From Glycomyces sp. L485 (GTDB lineage: Bacteria > Actinomycetota > Actinomycetes > Mycobacteriales > Micromonosporaceae), in NCBI RefSeq assembly GCF_022548875.1, contig NZ_JAKZEW010000001.1:62264-126263 (forward strand): a stretch of 64,000 nt of DNA, read 5' to 3'. The notes below the pieces were generated by a model, which saw only the letters and a list, made by a program, of their open reading frames with translations, made no database searches and had not been told where the DNA came from. The position numbers and the translations under genes were made by a program. This document shows positions 26,030 to 35,187 of this stretch, in pieces. How positions within the stretch are numbered: position 1 is the stretch's first letter; every line of letters begins with the position of its first letter.

Positions 26030-27073
26030 TCAGTCGATGATGTAGTAAGCACTCAACAGATACACGACCGGCCCCGTGATGGCGAACGCGAGGAGCGGTC
26101 CCGCAACGTCGGTCACGGGGTGCGGGGCGGTGCCCTCGCCGTCGATGCGGCGCGCGGCGGCCATGTAGCCGCAGGCCAGGTCGACCAGGACGGCGGTGAG
26201 CGCGATGAGGAGGCCGCCGATGGCGGCGTTGCGCGGCTCGGGGCCTTCGATGACGAGCCCCGCGTAAGCGGCCGATGCGGTGCCGCACATGGTGCCGATG
26301 ACGACGCCGAACGCGCCGCGCGTCACCTGGCGGTTGATGCGCGGATCGGGCATGACCAGGTCGACGGCGCGGGCGGCGAGTATGGCCGTGCCGGCTGCGA
26401 CGACGGCCGAGTACATGGCCGGCGGGGCCGCGCCGAGGCGCGACAGGGCTATATAGCTGGCGTAGCCGGTCACGGCGACGCACAGCAGCATCGTGAATCC
26501 GACGCTCTCGATGACGCCCGCGTGCTCGTGGCGCACGAGCTGCGCGGCCGCGGTCGCGACGAACGCACCCGCGAGCAGCACCGTGATCGGCATGAGCGAG
26601 ACCGGCGTCCACGCGACCGCGGCCCAGTCGGCGGCGATCGCGAGGCCCGCGCCGACCGCGAGGGTGACCCAGGTGCCGTCGATGCGTCGCGTCCAGGTCA
26701 CGCACAGCAGCATCGCCAGCTGCAGGACCGCGATTCCGACGGCGTAGGCCGGGCGTTCCAGCTGTGCGCCGAGGATGAGGCCGGCGCTGATGACGACCGT
26801 GGCCGCCAGCGGCGGGAGGCGGTGCAGCAGGTGAGGGCTCGGCGGCGGCATGGTGTGGTCCGGGTCCGCTTCGTGCTCGCCGGTGCGCGGGGCGGGCTCG
26901 GGGGCCGGCTCGTCCGAGGCGCGGGCGGACCGACGGGAGCGCATGGAGCGGCGCCGCCCGGGCCGGGGCGGTTCGGCGGGTGGTTCCTGCCCGCCCCACG
27001 CGGGGCCGTCGGTGGGCCGAGCGGGCTCTGGGGGCTCGTAGCCCCAGGACTCGTCGGGTCGGCTGTACGACAC
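26030..27073 (-). CDS. Polytopic membrane protein with proline-rich N-terminus
   Basis: The 347-residue product has a cytoplasmic Pro/Arg-rich region of about 85 residues and then about eight hydrophobic helices. No family motif is obvious. The GTG at 27073 is preferred to the ATG at 27166, whose extra residues are of mixed composition. It shares an operon with the DUF2993 gene, and the pair is divergent from glnR, an arrangement I recall from Streptomyces. Function unknown. Confidence 0.75.
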   Translation of the reverse strand: MSYSRPDESWGYEPPEPARPTDGPAWGGQEPPAEPPRPGRRRSMRSRRSARASDEPAPEPAPRTGEHEADPDHTMPPPSPHLLHRLPPLAATVVISAGLILGAQLERPAYAVGIAVLQLAMLLCVTWTRRIDGTWVTLAVGAGLAIAADWAAVAWTPVSLMPITVLLAGAFVATAAAQLVRHEHAGVIESVGFTMLLCVAVTGYASYIALSRLGAAPPAMYSAVVAAGTAILAARAVDLVMPDPRINRQVTRGAFGVVIGTMCGTASAAYAGLVIEGPEPRNAAIGGLLIALTAVLVDLACGYMAAARRIDGEGTAPHPVTDVAGPLLAFAITGPVVYLLSAYYIID

Positions 27074-27334
27074 GATGGACAGCCTACGGCAAGGCCCCCA
27101 AGAACCGTTCACCTTCGCTCCCGTGAGGAGGGGGTGTCTGGGGGATGAAGTGTTCTTTTCGGTCACCGCTCACCGCTGTGATCCCGCATGGTGAGGTTTC
27201 GGGAAGGTGAAGCTGGTCTTTTGCCTGGTGACCGTTTACACTTATCCAAGACTCCACCTACCGTCTGTAAAGCCGCCCGCCGTCGACGTCGGGAAGCGAA
27301 GACCGCGTGTGCTCAAGATCAGCGGAGGACTGCT

Positions 27335-28057
27335 GTGGAAATACTGATCCTCACCTCGAATCCGGTTCCGGAGTCCCCTGAGTCGATCCTGCCCTCGCTC
27401 GAACTGCTGCCCCACCGCGCCCGCTACGCGGGCCGCGACGTGCGTGCGCTCCTGAGCGGACCGAGCCCGGACGCGGTGATGGTCGATGCCCGCACCGAAC
27501 TGGCCGACGCCAGGGCCACGTGCAGGGTCCTCCAGGCGACGGGGCTGACGGTGCCTCTGTTCGGGATCGTCACCGAGGCGGGCTTGGCGGCACTCCAGGC
27601 CGACTGGGGCGTCGACGACTTCCTGCTCGCCAGCTCGGGGCCGGCCGAGGTGGAGGCGCGGCTGCGCCTGGCCACCGGGAAGCCCAACGCCGCCGCCGCG
27701 GCGGGCCCGGCGGTGATCCGAGCCGGAGACCTCACCGTGGACCCCGACACGTACGCCGCGAAGCTCAAGGGCCGTCCCCTGGACCTGACCTACAAGGAGT
27801 TCGAGCTGCTGCGCTTCCTCGCCCAGCATCCCGGGCGGGTCTTCACGCGCGAGCAGCTGCTGCGCGAGGTGTGGGGCTACGACTATTTCGGCGGCACCAG
27901 GACCGTCGACGTCCACGTGCGGCGCCTGCGGGCGAAGCTCGGCAGCGAGTACGAGTCGATGATCGGCACCGTCCGCCAGGTCGGCTACAAGTTCGTCGCC
28001 CCGCCGCCGGAGAACCTCCGCGAGCACGAACCGGAGCCCGAAAGAGTGGATGCGTAG
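27335..28057 (+). CDS. glnR: GlnR-like orphan OmpR-family nitrogen regulator
   Basis: The 240-residue product has an N-terminal receiver-like domain (about 1-115, with [12 protein letters not shown] and [19 protein letters not shown]) and a C-terminal winged helix (about 135-230: [40 protein letters not shown] cut at family-typical points). These features match GlnR, the master regulator of nitrogen genes, which lacks a partner kinase and is thought not to depend on Asp phosphorylation. A GGAGG site lies six bases before the GTG at 27335. Neighbours (DUF2993, sulfurtransferase) agree with the usual glnR environment. Confidence 0.88.
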   Translation: MEILILTSNPVPESPESILPSLELLPHRARYAGRDVRALLSGPSPDAVMVDARTELADARATCRVLQATGLTVPLFGIVTEAGLAALQADWGVDDFLLASSGPAEVEARLRLATGKPNAAAAAGPAVIRAGDLTVDPDTYAAKLKGRPLDLTYKEFELLRFLAQHPGRVFTREQLLREVWGYDYFGGTRTVDVHVRRLRAKLGSEYESMIGTVRQVGYKFVAPPPENLREHEPEPERVDA

Positions 28058-28065
28058 AACGTCGG

Positions 28066-28107
28066 CCGGGGCCGCGATCCGAAAGGATCGCGGCCCCGGT
28101 TTCGTCT
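28066..28107 (+). terminator. Strong terminator between convergent glnR and GH43 genes
   Basis: CCGGGGCCGCGATCC pairs perfectly over 15 bases with its complement across a GAAA tetraloop, followed by TTTCGTCT. It starts nine bases after the glnR stop; because the stem is symmetric it could also serve the convergent GH43 gene. Confidence 0.88.
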
Positions 28108-28117
28108 AACACCAGGT

Positions 28118-29596
28118 TCATTCTCCTGAGGGCGTCGGGAGGGTCACTCCGTTCGCTATGGGGGAGCCGAAGTTCGGGGTGCCGTCGGCGTTGAAGGTGA
28201 ACGGTTGGACGCGCGTCTGGCGGGTGCTGCCGCAGCCCTGGTCGGGCGAGGTGTTGCCGTGGTAGACCAGCCAGTGCTCGGTGCCGTCCGGGGAGGTGAA
28301 GAAGCCGTTGTGCGCGGCCCCGTAGACCCCGTTGCCCTGCTGGAAGACCGGAGTCGACCGCTTCGACCAGGAGCCGGGCTGGAGCGGATCGCCGCCGGTG
28401 TACGTCAGCAGGCCGAGCTTGTAGTCGGGCGTGTTGCAGGAGGAGGCCGAGAACGTGATGAACGTCTGTCCGTCATGCTGCAGTACGGCCGGGGCCTCGT
28501 TGACCCGCGCCCCGACGGTCTCCCAGCTGTGGGAGGGCCGGGCGATCGTGCTGTGCGAGCCGGTCACCGTCCACGGGTTGGACATGAGCGCGATGCGGAC
28601 GGTCTGGTCCGAGCCGATCCACTCCGACCAGAGCAGGTACAGCTGCCCGTTGAGTTCGAGGTAGGAGCCGTCGATGTTCCACTGGTTCGGCAGTGGGGTG
28701 GCCATGAACTCATACGGCCCCATGGGCGTCGAGCTGGTCGAGCGCAGCACGTGGAGCTTCTGGCCGTCGAAGTTCGTCTGGGAGTTCCCCGAGGTGTACA
28801 TCAGGTACCAGGTCCCGTCGATGCGGTGGAACTCAGGCGCCCAGTGCGAGCAGCAGCGGTTCGAGACGCCCGAGTCGTCCCAGACGACGGTGTCGGAGGC
28901 GGTCTTGAGGCCTTCGAGGGTGGTGGCGCGGCGCATGATGACCGTGGAGTCCCACGTCGTGGTGGACAGGTAGTAGTAGCCGTCCCAGTACTCGATCCAC
29001 GGGTCGGCGCCGTTCTCGCGGATCGGGTTGGTCAGGTTGGAGGTGGAACCGTCGCCTACGGTGTCGAGCTCCCATTTCTGCACGGCGTCGCCGGTGTAGG
29101 TGTACTGGGAGATGCGGGCGCCGGGCTCGGTCGAGAAGTCCCACAGGTCGAGGGCCTTGTCGGAGAAGCGGTTGATGAAGGAGTAGGAGCCGTCGTCGTG
29201 CTCGGTTACCGACCACTGCTGGTTGGTGCCGCCCAGGTCAGTCCACTGGGCGATGGTCGCGCCGTCGTCGGCGTTCCACTCGTAGACGTCGAGCACCTGG
29301 TTGGAGTGACGAGCCTGGATGCGGTAGTAGCCGTCTCCGGCGTCGATGAAGCGGAACTGCTGGTTGGTCGCGTCGGTGCGGTTCCACTGCGTCAAGATGG
29401 CGCCGGTCTCGGTCGAGGCGCCTTGGATGTCGAGGGCGAGACCGGAGTGGACGCTGGTGATGACGTACCAGGTGCCGGGGGTGACAGAGGCCTGCGCCGG
29501 AGCCTGGGAGGCGGCGGCGAGGCCGAAGGCGGCCATGGCCGCGGTGAGCGCGAGCGCGATCAGATTGCGCGCGCGTCTGCGAATGGGTCTGGACAT
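28118..29596 (-). CDS. Secreted glycoside hydrolase family 43 enzyme with ricin-type lectin domain
   Basis: The 492-residue product has a signal peptide (to about residue 36), a ricin B-like (CBM13) trefoil at about 40-175 with repeated Q-x-F/Q-x-W elements (NQQFRFID, NQQWSVTE, VQKWELD), and a GH43 five-bladed domain. The likely catalytic base Asp is in NGADPWIEYWDG near residue 197, and the general acid Glu in RVNEAPAVL near 365. GH43 enzymes act on arabinose- or xylose-containing polysaccharides outside the cell. It is followed upstream by a second GH43 gene on the same strand, 82 bases away. Confidence 0.88.
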   Translation of the reverse strand: MSRPIRRRARNLIALALTAAMAAFGLAAASQAPAQASVTPGTWYVITSVHSGLALDIQGASTETGAILTQWNRTDATNQQFRFIDAGDGYYRIQARHSNQVLDVYEWNADDGATIAQWTDLGGTNQQWSVTEHDDGSYSFINRFSDKALDLWDFSTEPGARISQYTYTGDAVQKWELDTVGDGSTSNLTNPIRENGADPWIEYWDGYYYLSTTTWDSTVIMRRATTLEGLKTASDTVVWDDSGVSNRCCSHWAPEFHRIDGTWYLMYTSGNSQTNFDGQKLHVLRSTSSTPMGPYEFMATPLPNQWNIDGSYLELNGQLYLLWSEWIGSDQTVRIALMSNPWTVTGSHSTIARPSHSWETVGARVNEAPAVLQHDGQTFITFSASSCNTPDYKLGLLTYTGGDPLQPGSWSKRSTPVFQQGNGVYGAAHNGFFTSPDGTEHWLVYHGNTSPDQGCGSTRQTRVQPFTFNADGTPNFGSPIANGVTLPTPSGE

Positions 29597-29678
29597 GATT
29601 GCGCTCCAAAGGGAGTCGTTGCTGTGGTGTGAGGGCGGGTCGCCCCGGCCGCGGGGCCGGGGCGACCCGGGGTGAAGG

Positions 29679-31181
29679 TCAGTTGCCGTCCAGGACCGGC
29701 CAGCCGGCGGCGTTCCACTGGATCTGCTCGATGCCGAGCGCGAACCCGCCGCTCGAGCCGTACGAGTGGTAGGCCATCAGCCCGCGATGGAGCGACTGGC
29801 CGCCGGAGGCCACGAAGCCCCCGTGGCCTGCGAGCACGACGGTCCCGCCGCCGTTGCGCATGTCGACGCCGTTCGAGTCGAGGAACGGACCGGTCGGGGA
29901 GGTGGAGCGGCCCACCGCGATCTGATAGGTCGATTCGGCTTCGGCGCAGCAGCGGCCCAGCGAGACGAACAGGTAGTAGTAGTCGCCGCGCTTCATCATC
30001 GAGGGCCCTTCGATGCCGCCGTCCTTGGTCGCCAGCCGGATCGGCGAGGCGCCGGAGGCGGGCTTGCCGGACGGCCAGTCGAGCTCGATGGTGTGGATGC
30101 CCCGCCACCAGGAGCCGTAGACCATCCAGCGTGTCCCGTCGTCGTCGACGATGATGTTCGGGTCGATCGCGTTGTAGGCGTCGCCTTCGCGTGACTCGAA
30201 CACGATGCCCTCGTCGACCCAGCGGTAGCCGGGAGCGGAGGGGTCGAGCGTGGTGTTGGTGGCCAGGGCGATGAGCGAGCGCTGCGAGCCGAACGTGGAG
30301 GCCGTGTAGTACAGGTAGTACTTGCCTTGGTCGGCGTCGTAGTGGATCTCAGGGGCCCACAGGTTGTCGACTCCCGGGATCTGCTGGGAGAGCCAGGCGG
30401 GCTTGGTGTCCCAGACGTGGCCGAGGTCCCGCCATGTCCGACCGTTGTCGGTCGAGCGGCGGATCGGGATGTTGCCGTCGCCGAACCTGCCGTCGCCGGT
30501 GGCGAAGACGTACCACGGCTCTCCGTCGCAGCCCGCCCACAGCGCCGGGTCGTGGGCGCCGAGGCTGCCGCTCAGGTTGCCCGGCTGGCTAGGCGGGTTG
30601 TCGCAGTCGGACGGGCCGGGTTCCGGGTCGGGCTCGGGGTCCGGGTCGCCGCCGCCGATCTCGACGAGCTGCCACTGCTGGTTGGTGCCGCCGGTCGGGT
30701 CGTACTGCGAGATGCGGTCGCCGGGGCTGGTCGACCACTCCCAGACGTCGAGCGCCTTGCCCGAGAGGCGGTTGACGAGGGTGGCGTAGTCGCCGTTCTC
30801 GGTGACGCTCCACTGCTGGTCGGTGGCGCCGGTGTCGCTCTCCTGCACGACTTCGGCGCCGTCGGCGGTGTTCTGGTCGGCCAGGCCGAGCACTTTCCCG
30901 CTGTGCCGGGATTGAACGCGGTAGTGCCCCTCTCCTGCGTCGACGAAGCGGAACTGCTGGTTGGTCGTGTCGGTGCGGTTCCACTGGATCAGGGCCGCGT
31001 CGTCTTGGGAGGAGGCGCCCTCGATGTCGAGGACCAGGTCGGAATGGCGGCTGGTCAGGACGTACCAGGCCTCGGGGTCGACCTCGGCATGGGAGGCCGT
31101 CGGGCTCAGGAACGCCAGGCCCGCCGCTGCGAGGACCGCTGCGGTGAACCCGGCGAGCAGCCCTGCTCTTCGTCTTCTCAT
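29679..31181 (-). CDS. Secreted GH43 endo-arabinanase-like enzyme with ricin-type lectin domain
   Basis: The 500-residue product has a signal peptide (RRRRAGLL then a hydrophobic core, ending near SHAEV), a ricin-like trefoil with NQQFRFVD, DQQWSVTE and NQQWQLVE repeats, a D/P/E linker, and a GH43 domain resembling endo-1,5-alpha-L-arabinanases: GAHDPALW (base Asp), WAPEIHYD, NAIDPNI and DGGIEGPSMM (acid Glu near 388). An AGGTGA site seven bases before the ATG at 31181 fixes the start. It and the downstream GH43 gene are likely co-regulated for arabinan breakdown. Confidence 0.9.
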   Translation of the reverse strand: MRRRRAGLLAGFTAAVLAAAGLAFLSPTASHAEVDPEAWYVLTSRHSDLVLDIEGASSQDDAALIQWNRTDTTNQQFRFVDAGEGHYRVQSRHSGKVLGLADQNTADGAEVVQESDTGATDQQWSVTENGDYATLVNRLSGKALDVWEWSTSPGDRISQYDPTGGTNQQWQLVEIGGGDPDPEPDPEPGPSDCDNPPSQPGNLSGSLGAHDPALWAGCDGEPWYVFATGDGRFGDGNIPIRRSTDNGRTWRDLGHVWDTKPAWLSQQIPGVDNLWAPEIHYDADQGKYYLYYTASTFGSQRSLIALATNTTLDPSAPGYRWVDEGIVFESREGDAYNAIDPNIIVDDDGTRWMVYGSWWRGIHTIELDWPSGKPASGASPIRLATKDGGIEGPSMMKRGDYYYLFVSLGRCCAEAESTYQIAVGRSTSPTGPFLDSNGVDMRNGGGTVVLAGHGGFVASGGQSLHRGLMAYHSYGSSGGFALGIEQIQWNAAGWPVLDGN

Positions 31182-31227
31182 GTGATGATCACCTAACTCG
31201 ATAGTTTTATGGATAAACATGCCTCGA

Positions 31228-31241
31228 TGTTAACGTAAACA
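31228..31241 (-). promoter_or_regulatory. LacI-type operator-like palindrome upstream of the arabinanase gene
   Basis: TGTTAACGTAAACA matches its own reverse complement at 12 of 14 positions and has the central CG with A/T-rich arms typical of LacI/GalR-family operators. It lies about 47 bases before the arabinanase ATG, in an unusually AT-rich stretch. No LacI-family gene is in the window. Confidence 0.5.
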
Positions 31242-31277
31242 GATACGAGCGATCAATCCCGGATCACGTGAAAAGGC

Positions 31278-31301
31278 GCCCGCCGCGAAACCGCGGCGGG
31301 C
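31278..31301 (-). terminator. Stem-loop terminator after the subtilase gene
   Basis: GCCCGCCGCG and CGCGGCGGGC form a 10-base-pair stem with a four-base loop; on the minus strand the stem is followed by GCCTTTTCAC. It lies about 20 bases after the subtilase stop. Confidence 0.75.
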
Positions 31302-31321
31302 ACCTCGTTCAGTAACTCGGT

Positions 31322-34300
31322 TCAGGTCGTGAGATTCACGACCGTCGAGTCGATGTGCTCGCCTTCAGCATTGAAGTCGACGGTGCCCAGGTACCGGGCG
31401 TCGGCTTCGAACCCCGACCAGGCAAGGTCCACTTCGAACGCCCCGCCCAGGCTAACGCCCTGCTCGGCCGGTGAGGCCGTCAGGTTCCCCTCACCCGAAC
31501 TCGGCACGATCCAGGCGTGCAGCGTCGTGTCGACGCTCGCCGCCCCGGCCCACAGGTCGACGAACACCACGAAGGTGCGGCCGCCCGGCAGGGTCACGGT
31601 CTCGTCTGACGTTCCCGTCGCCGAGCTGCCGACCAGCGCCAGCGAGCCGTCGTCGGCCTTCTCGTAGACGAACAGGTCGAGGTCGGTCCCCGCCGGATGG
31701 TCGTCGCCGAAGGTCGAGAACCGCACCAGCGCGGCGTCCTCGGACGTCGCGAACTCGAACGACGCAGCGTGCGGGCTTTCGACCGGGGCGTCGCTGGGGA
31801 ACGTCGAGCTGTCCGGGTCGGTCAGCGTCACCGTCGACTCCTCCGAGGGCACCAGGCCCGACACCGAGGCGCCGAGCGTGCCGTCGAAGCCCGAAGTCCC
31901 CGAGAGAGTCGACTCGCCCGAGGCGCCGCTCAGGGCGATCTCGGCGTCCACGCCCAGTTGCGAGGGTTTGACGACGATCGGGGAGCGGACCTCGTTGCGG
32001 TCCCATCCCCAGGTCCCGTACTCCTTCCAGGTGAAGTCGCCGAACGCCCACTCGCCGAACGCGCCGTCGGTGCGCTCGATCGTGAGGGTGTAGGTCGCAG
32101 ACTCGCCCGGTTTGATGTAGAGGTACCGCTTGTCGACCTTGACCGTCGTGCCGTCCGGCGCGTCGATCTTGGCCTTGTAGAAGCCGGCCTTGTCGTCGAC
32201 GTTGGTGACCGTGCGGGTGACGGTCGCGACGCCGGTGAGATCCGCGACCGAGATCGACGGGTAGTTCAGCTGCGAAGGCTCGATCGGGTCGAAGTTCTCA
32301 CAGGTCGACGGGATCTTCGCCGACTCCGAGGTGCCGCAGATGTACTCGATCCAGTCGGTCGGGCCGGACTCGTAGACCAGGCCCGGATCGAACATCTCCC
32401 TACCGTCGACGTGGCCGGCGCCGTAGTCGAACGGAGTGGCGTCCTCGCCGCCGCGCTGGATCGGCCGGCGCGAGGAGTCGGTCTGGTACGCCGTGGTCAT
32501 CAAGGCCGACTTGACCGCCATCGGCGACCAGTCCGGGTGCTCGGAGACCATCAGCGCGGCCAGGCCGGCGATGTGCGGGCTCGACATCGAGGTGCCCTGC
32601 GCGGCACCGTAGTCGTTGCCGCGGTTTCCCTCCGGGGTCAGACCCGCGAGGATCTCGACGCCGGGGGCGGTGATGTCGGGCTTGAGCAGGTTCTGACCGG
32701 CCGACTGCGCCGGACCGGAGGAGGAGAACGCGGCCATCGACGGCGCGACCTGCTTCTCGCGTTCCGAAGTGGTGATCGAGACTGCCGGGTCCTCGGTCGC
32801 CGCGACCCAATCGGCCAGCTCCAGGCCGGAGGTGTAGTCGAGGTGGACGGTCGGCGCCGGCTGCGAGGTGACCACGCTGGCGGGCCCGCGCTCGTTCTGG
32901 TCGCGGACGATCAGCGCCAGGCCTCCGGCCGAGACGACCTCGTTCGCCATGTCGGTGAACAGGTTCCCCCGCTCGCACAGGATCGCGAAGCCCTCGGCCT
33001 TCGCCGGGTCCAGACTGCCGGGGTCGCAGCCCACGGCGGCGTCGGAGTCGGCGCCGTCGACGGCGGCGTCGGCGGCGAGCTTGATCGGCCACTCGGCTCC
33101 GCCGTTGATCGCGGCGACGGTGACGGTGGTGTCGCCGAAGGTCAACTCCGAGCGGTAGGTCATGTCGTGAGTGGAGGCCGCGACGGTGGTCGTCCACGGC
33201 TCCTGGTGGGCGACGGTGACCGGGCCGCTGTTCCCGGCGCTGGCGGACACGAACACCCCGGAGGCGGCCGCGTTGAAGAACGCGATCGTGACCGGGTCGA
33301 GGAAGTCGGCGGTGTTGGTTCCGCTGATCGAGTAGTTGATGACGTCGACGCCGTCGGCGACGGCGGCTTCGACGGCGGCCACCAGGTCGGCGCTGGCGCA
33401 GCCGCCCCAGCAGGCCTTGTAGGCGGCGATACGGGCGGCCGGGGCCATCCCCGAGACCGTGCCGTACTCCTCGCCGTCCATGACGACCTCGGCCTGGTAG
33501 TTGCCGGCGGAGGTGGAGGCGGTGTGAGTGCCGTGGCCGTCCTGGTCGCGCGGCGAGGCGTAACCGTCGGCGGCTGCGCCGCGGGAGTCGAACCAGCGGG
33601 CGCCGATCAGCTTGTTGTTGCAGGTGATGTTGGCGGCGGGGTCGTCGTCGGTTCCCTCTTCGCACTCGCCGTTCCACTTGGAGTCGATGAGGTCCTGGTC
33701 CGGGCGGGGCTCGGGCAGCGCCGCGAACGAGGGGTTCTCGGGCCAGATGCCAGAGTCGATGACGCCGACGACGACGCCTTCACCGGCCTTCTCGGGGTCG
33801 CCGAACTGCCACTTCCAAGCGCCCCATCTGCCTTCGAGGCCGAGGAAGTCCGGAGTGGTGGCGGTGTCGAGCTGGTAGATCTTGTCGGGGGCGACGGACA
33901 GGACCTTGTCGCTGGCAGCGAGCGCCTCGGCCTCTTCGGCCGTCAGCTGGGCGGCGAAGCCCGTGAACACCGTGTCGTATTCGACGACGGCTTCGACGCC
34001 GTGCTCGTCGAGGACTTCCCGGCGCTCCTCAGCGAGGTGGTCGCGGTACTCTTCGACCTCGGGCGAGTCGAAGTCGATGGCGTCGCCGTCTTCGGGGGCG
34101 GTGGCCGCGATCCCGGCCTCGTCGCCCTCATAGGTGGCGATCGGTTCGTCCGGCAGCTGGACTACGTAGTAGCCGTCCTCGTATTCGACGGGCTCCGCGG
34201 GGGCTTCCTTGTAGTGCTCGGGCGAGACCTCGGGCAGCGAGGCGGGCTGGGCTGAAGCCGGTCCGGCCGTGGTGGCGAGTCCTGCGATAACCATGGGGAC

Positions 34301-34387
34301 GGTCGCTGCCGCCAGTGTGATCCTGGCTCCGGATCTGACGCGCGCCTTCGCGCGTCTCCCGGAGAGATGGGGGGACGAAGATCCCAT
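31322..34387 (-). CDS. Secreted subtilase (S8) with PA and C-terminal beta domains
   Basis: The 1021-residue product has a signal peptide (to about residue 40), an I9-type propeptide (about 70-165), and a subtilisin catalytic domain with Asp in GVIDSGIWPE (near 209), His in DGHGTHTAS (near 284) and Ser in GTSMSSPH (near 600). The long gap between His and Ser holds a protease-associated (PA) insert around residues 395-530, as in plant-type cucumisin-like subtilases, followed by a fibronectin-III-like domain (TRTVTNV) and another beta domain. The ATG at 34387 directly precedes the signal peptide. It degrades protein outside the cell. Confidence 0.92.
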   Translation of the reverse strand: MGSSSPHLSGRRAKARVRSGARITLAAATVPMVIAGLATTAGPASAQPASLPEVSPEHYKEAPAEPVEYEDGYYVVQLPDEPIATYEGDEAGIAATAPEDGDAIDFDSPEVEEYRDHLAEERREVLDEHGVEAVVEYDTVFTGFAAQLTAEEAEALAASDKVLSVAPDKIYQLDTATTPDFLGLEGRWGAWKWQFGDPEKAGEGVVVGVIDSGIWPENPSFAALPEPRPDQDLIDSKWNGECEEGTDDDPAANITCNNKLIGARWFDSRGAAADGYASPRDQDGHGTHTASTSAGNYQAEVVMDGEEYGTVSGMAPAARIAAYKACWGGCASADLVAAVEAAVADGVDVINYSISGTNTADFLDPVTIAFFNAAASGVFVSASAGNSGPVTVAHQEPWTTTVAASTHDMTYRSELTFGDTTVTVAAINGGAEWPIKLAADAAVDGADSDAAVGCDPGSLDPAKAEGFAILCERGNLFTDMANEVVSAGGLALIVRDQNERGPASVVTSQPAPTVHLDYTSGLELADWVAATEDPAVSITTSEREKQVAPSMAAFSSSGPAQSAGQNLLKPDITAPGVEILAGLTPEGNRGNDYGAAQGTSMSSPHIAGLAALMVSEHPDWSPMAVKSALMTTAYQTDSSRRPIQRGGEDATPFDYGAGHVDGREMFDPGLVYESGPTDWIEYICGTSESAKIPSTCENFDPIEPSQLNYPSISVADLTGVATVTRTVTNVDDKAGFYKAKIDAPDGTTVKVDKRYLYIKPGESATYTLTIERTDGAFGEWAFGDFTWKEYGTWGWDRNEVRSPIVVKPSQLGVDAEIALSGASGESTLSGTSGFDGTLGASVSGLVPSEESTVTLTDPDSSTFPSDAPVESPHAASFEFATSEDAALVRFSTFGDDHPAGTDLDLFVYEKADDGSLALVGSSATGTSDETVTLPGGRTFVVFVDLWAGAASVDTTLHAWIVPSSGEGNLTASPAEQGVSLGGAFEVDLAWSGFEADARYLGTVDFNAEGEHIDSTVVNLTT

Positions 34388-34584
34388 TCGATGAGCTCCT
34401 CTCAAAGGGACGAGCGCCGCGCAGGGTGGAAAGCGGCGCACGAAAGCGAGCCTATGGTGAGCATGACTCGCTGTAAACCCTCATATGAGGAGAATTCGAC
34501 GTTCGACCGATACTGTTACGTGGCTGTGACATTCGCCGTGCGGGCAGGCTGTGAAAGAAGCGGCTCCGAACTGTCGGCGAGCGA

Positions 34585-35187
34585 TTACCAGCGCCACCAA
34601 AGGAAACGATGCTGAAACCGGATCTTGACCGAGCTGGCCCTGGCCTTTCCGGTTACGTTGAAACGCAATCCCTGCATTCCCTTGTATTCACACAGGTTCT
34701 TGACGGCACCCGCCATGAGGTCGAGCTCGTCGTCCGCATAGGCGCCGTCGGGCAGGATGAGCTCGACCGACGAGGCTCCGGCGTCGATCTCGACGTCGAC
34801 CTCGCGGGTGCCGATGACCGCGCTTGAGAAGTCGAGCTTGACCGAGCTGGCCTTGGCGTCCAGCACGATGCGGCGGGGCGCCAGCCACTCGCCCTTGCGC
34901 TGGATCGCGGAGGCCTTGGGCGACAAGCGGAGTTCGGCGGGAGTGTTCGCCGCGCGCCGCGCCTCCGGGGAAGCTTCCCCGCGGGCGGCGAGCTGCCCGT
35001 CGGTGTCGGGCAGGTCCGCGAGGAGGCCCTCGAGCTCGCCGTAGGTCCTGGCGGCGTAAGCCTCGCGGGAGCGCTCGGCGAACTCGTCGAGTTCGAGCCG
35101 GCCTTCTTCGGTGGCGGCGTGCAGCTTGGCGATGATGGATTCGCGCTCGGCGTTCGAGACGCGCATGCTCGGGTCGGGCGTTGACAT
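34585..35187 (-). CDS. DUF1707 protein with C-terminal beta domain
   Basis: The 200-residue product carries a DUF1707 domain at about 8-60 (RVSNAERESIIAKLHAATEEG, GRLELDEFAERSREAYAARTYGEL in two parts), and a C-terminal beta-rich domain (about 105-200) with repeated KASSVKLDF, GASSVELIL and RASSVKIRF elements, resembling the DUF2154-like or adhesin-like cell-wall-sensing domains. No membrane helix is seen, so it is probably cytoplasmic. An AGAAGG site precedes the ATG at 35187. The same frame is open to 35256. Confidence 0.83.
   Translation of the reverse strand: MSTPDPSMRVSNAERESIIAKLHAATEEGRLELDEFAERSREAYAARTYGELEGLLADLPDTDGQLAARGEASPEARRAANTPAELRLSPKASAIQRKGEWLAPRRIVLDAKASSVKLDFSSAVIGTREVDVEIDAGASSVELILPDGAYADDELDLMAGAVKNLCEYKGMQGLRFNVTGKARASSVKIRFQHRFLWWRW

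Noticed and set aside
31697-34255. An 852-codon plus-strand open frame
   Set aside because: It is antisense to the subtilase gene, which has clear catalytic motifs; the composition is that of a shadow frame.
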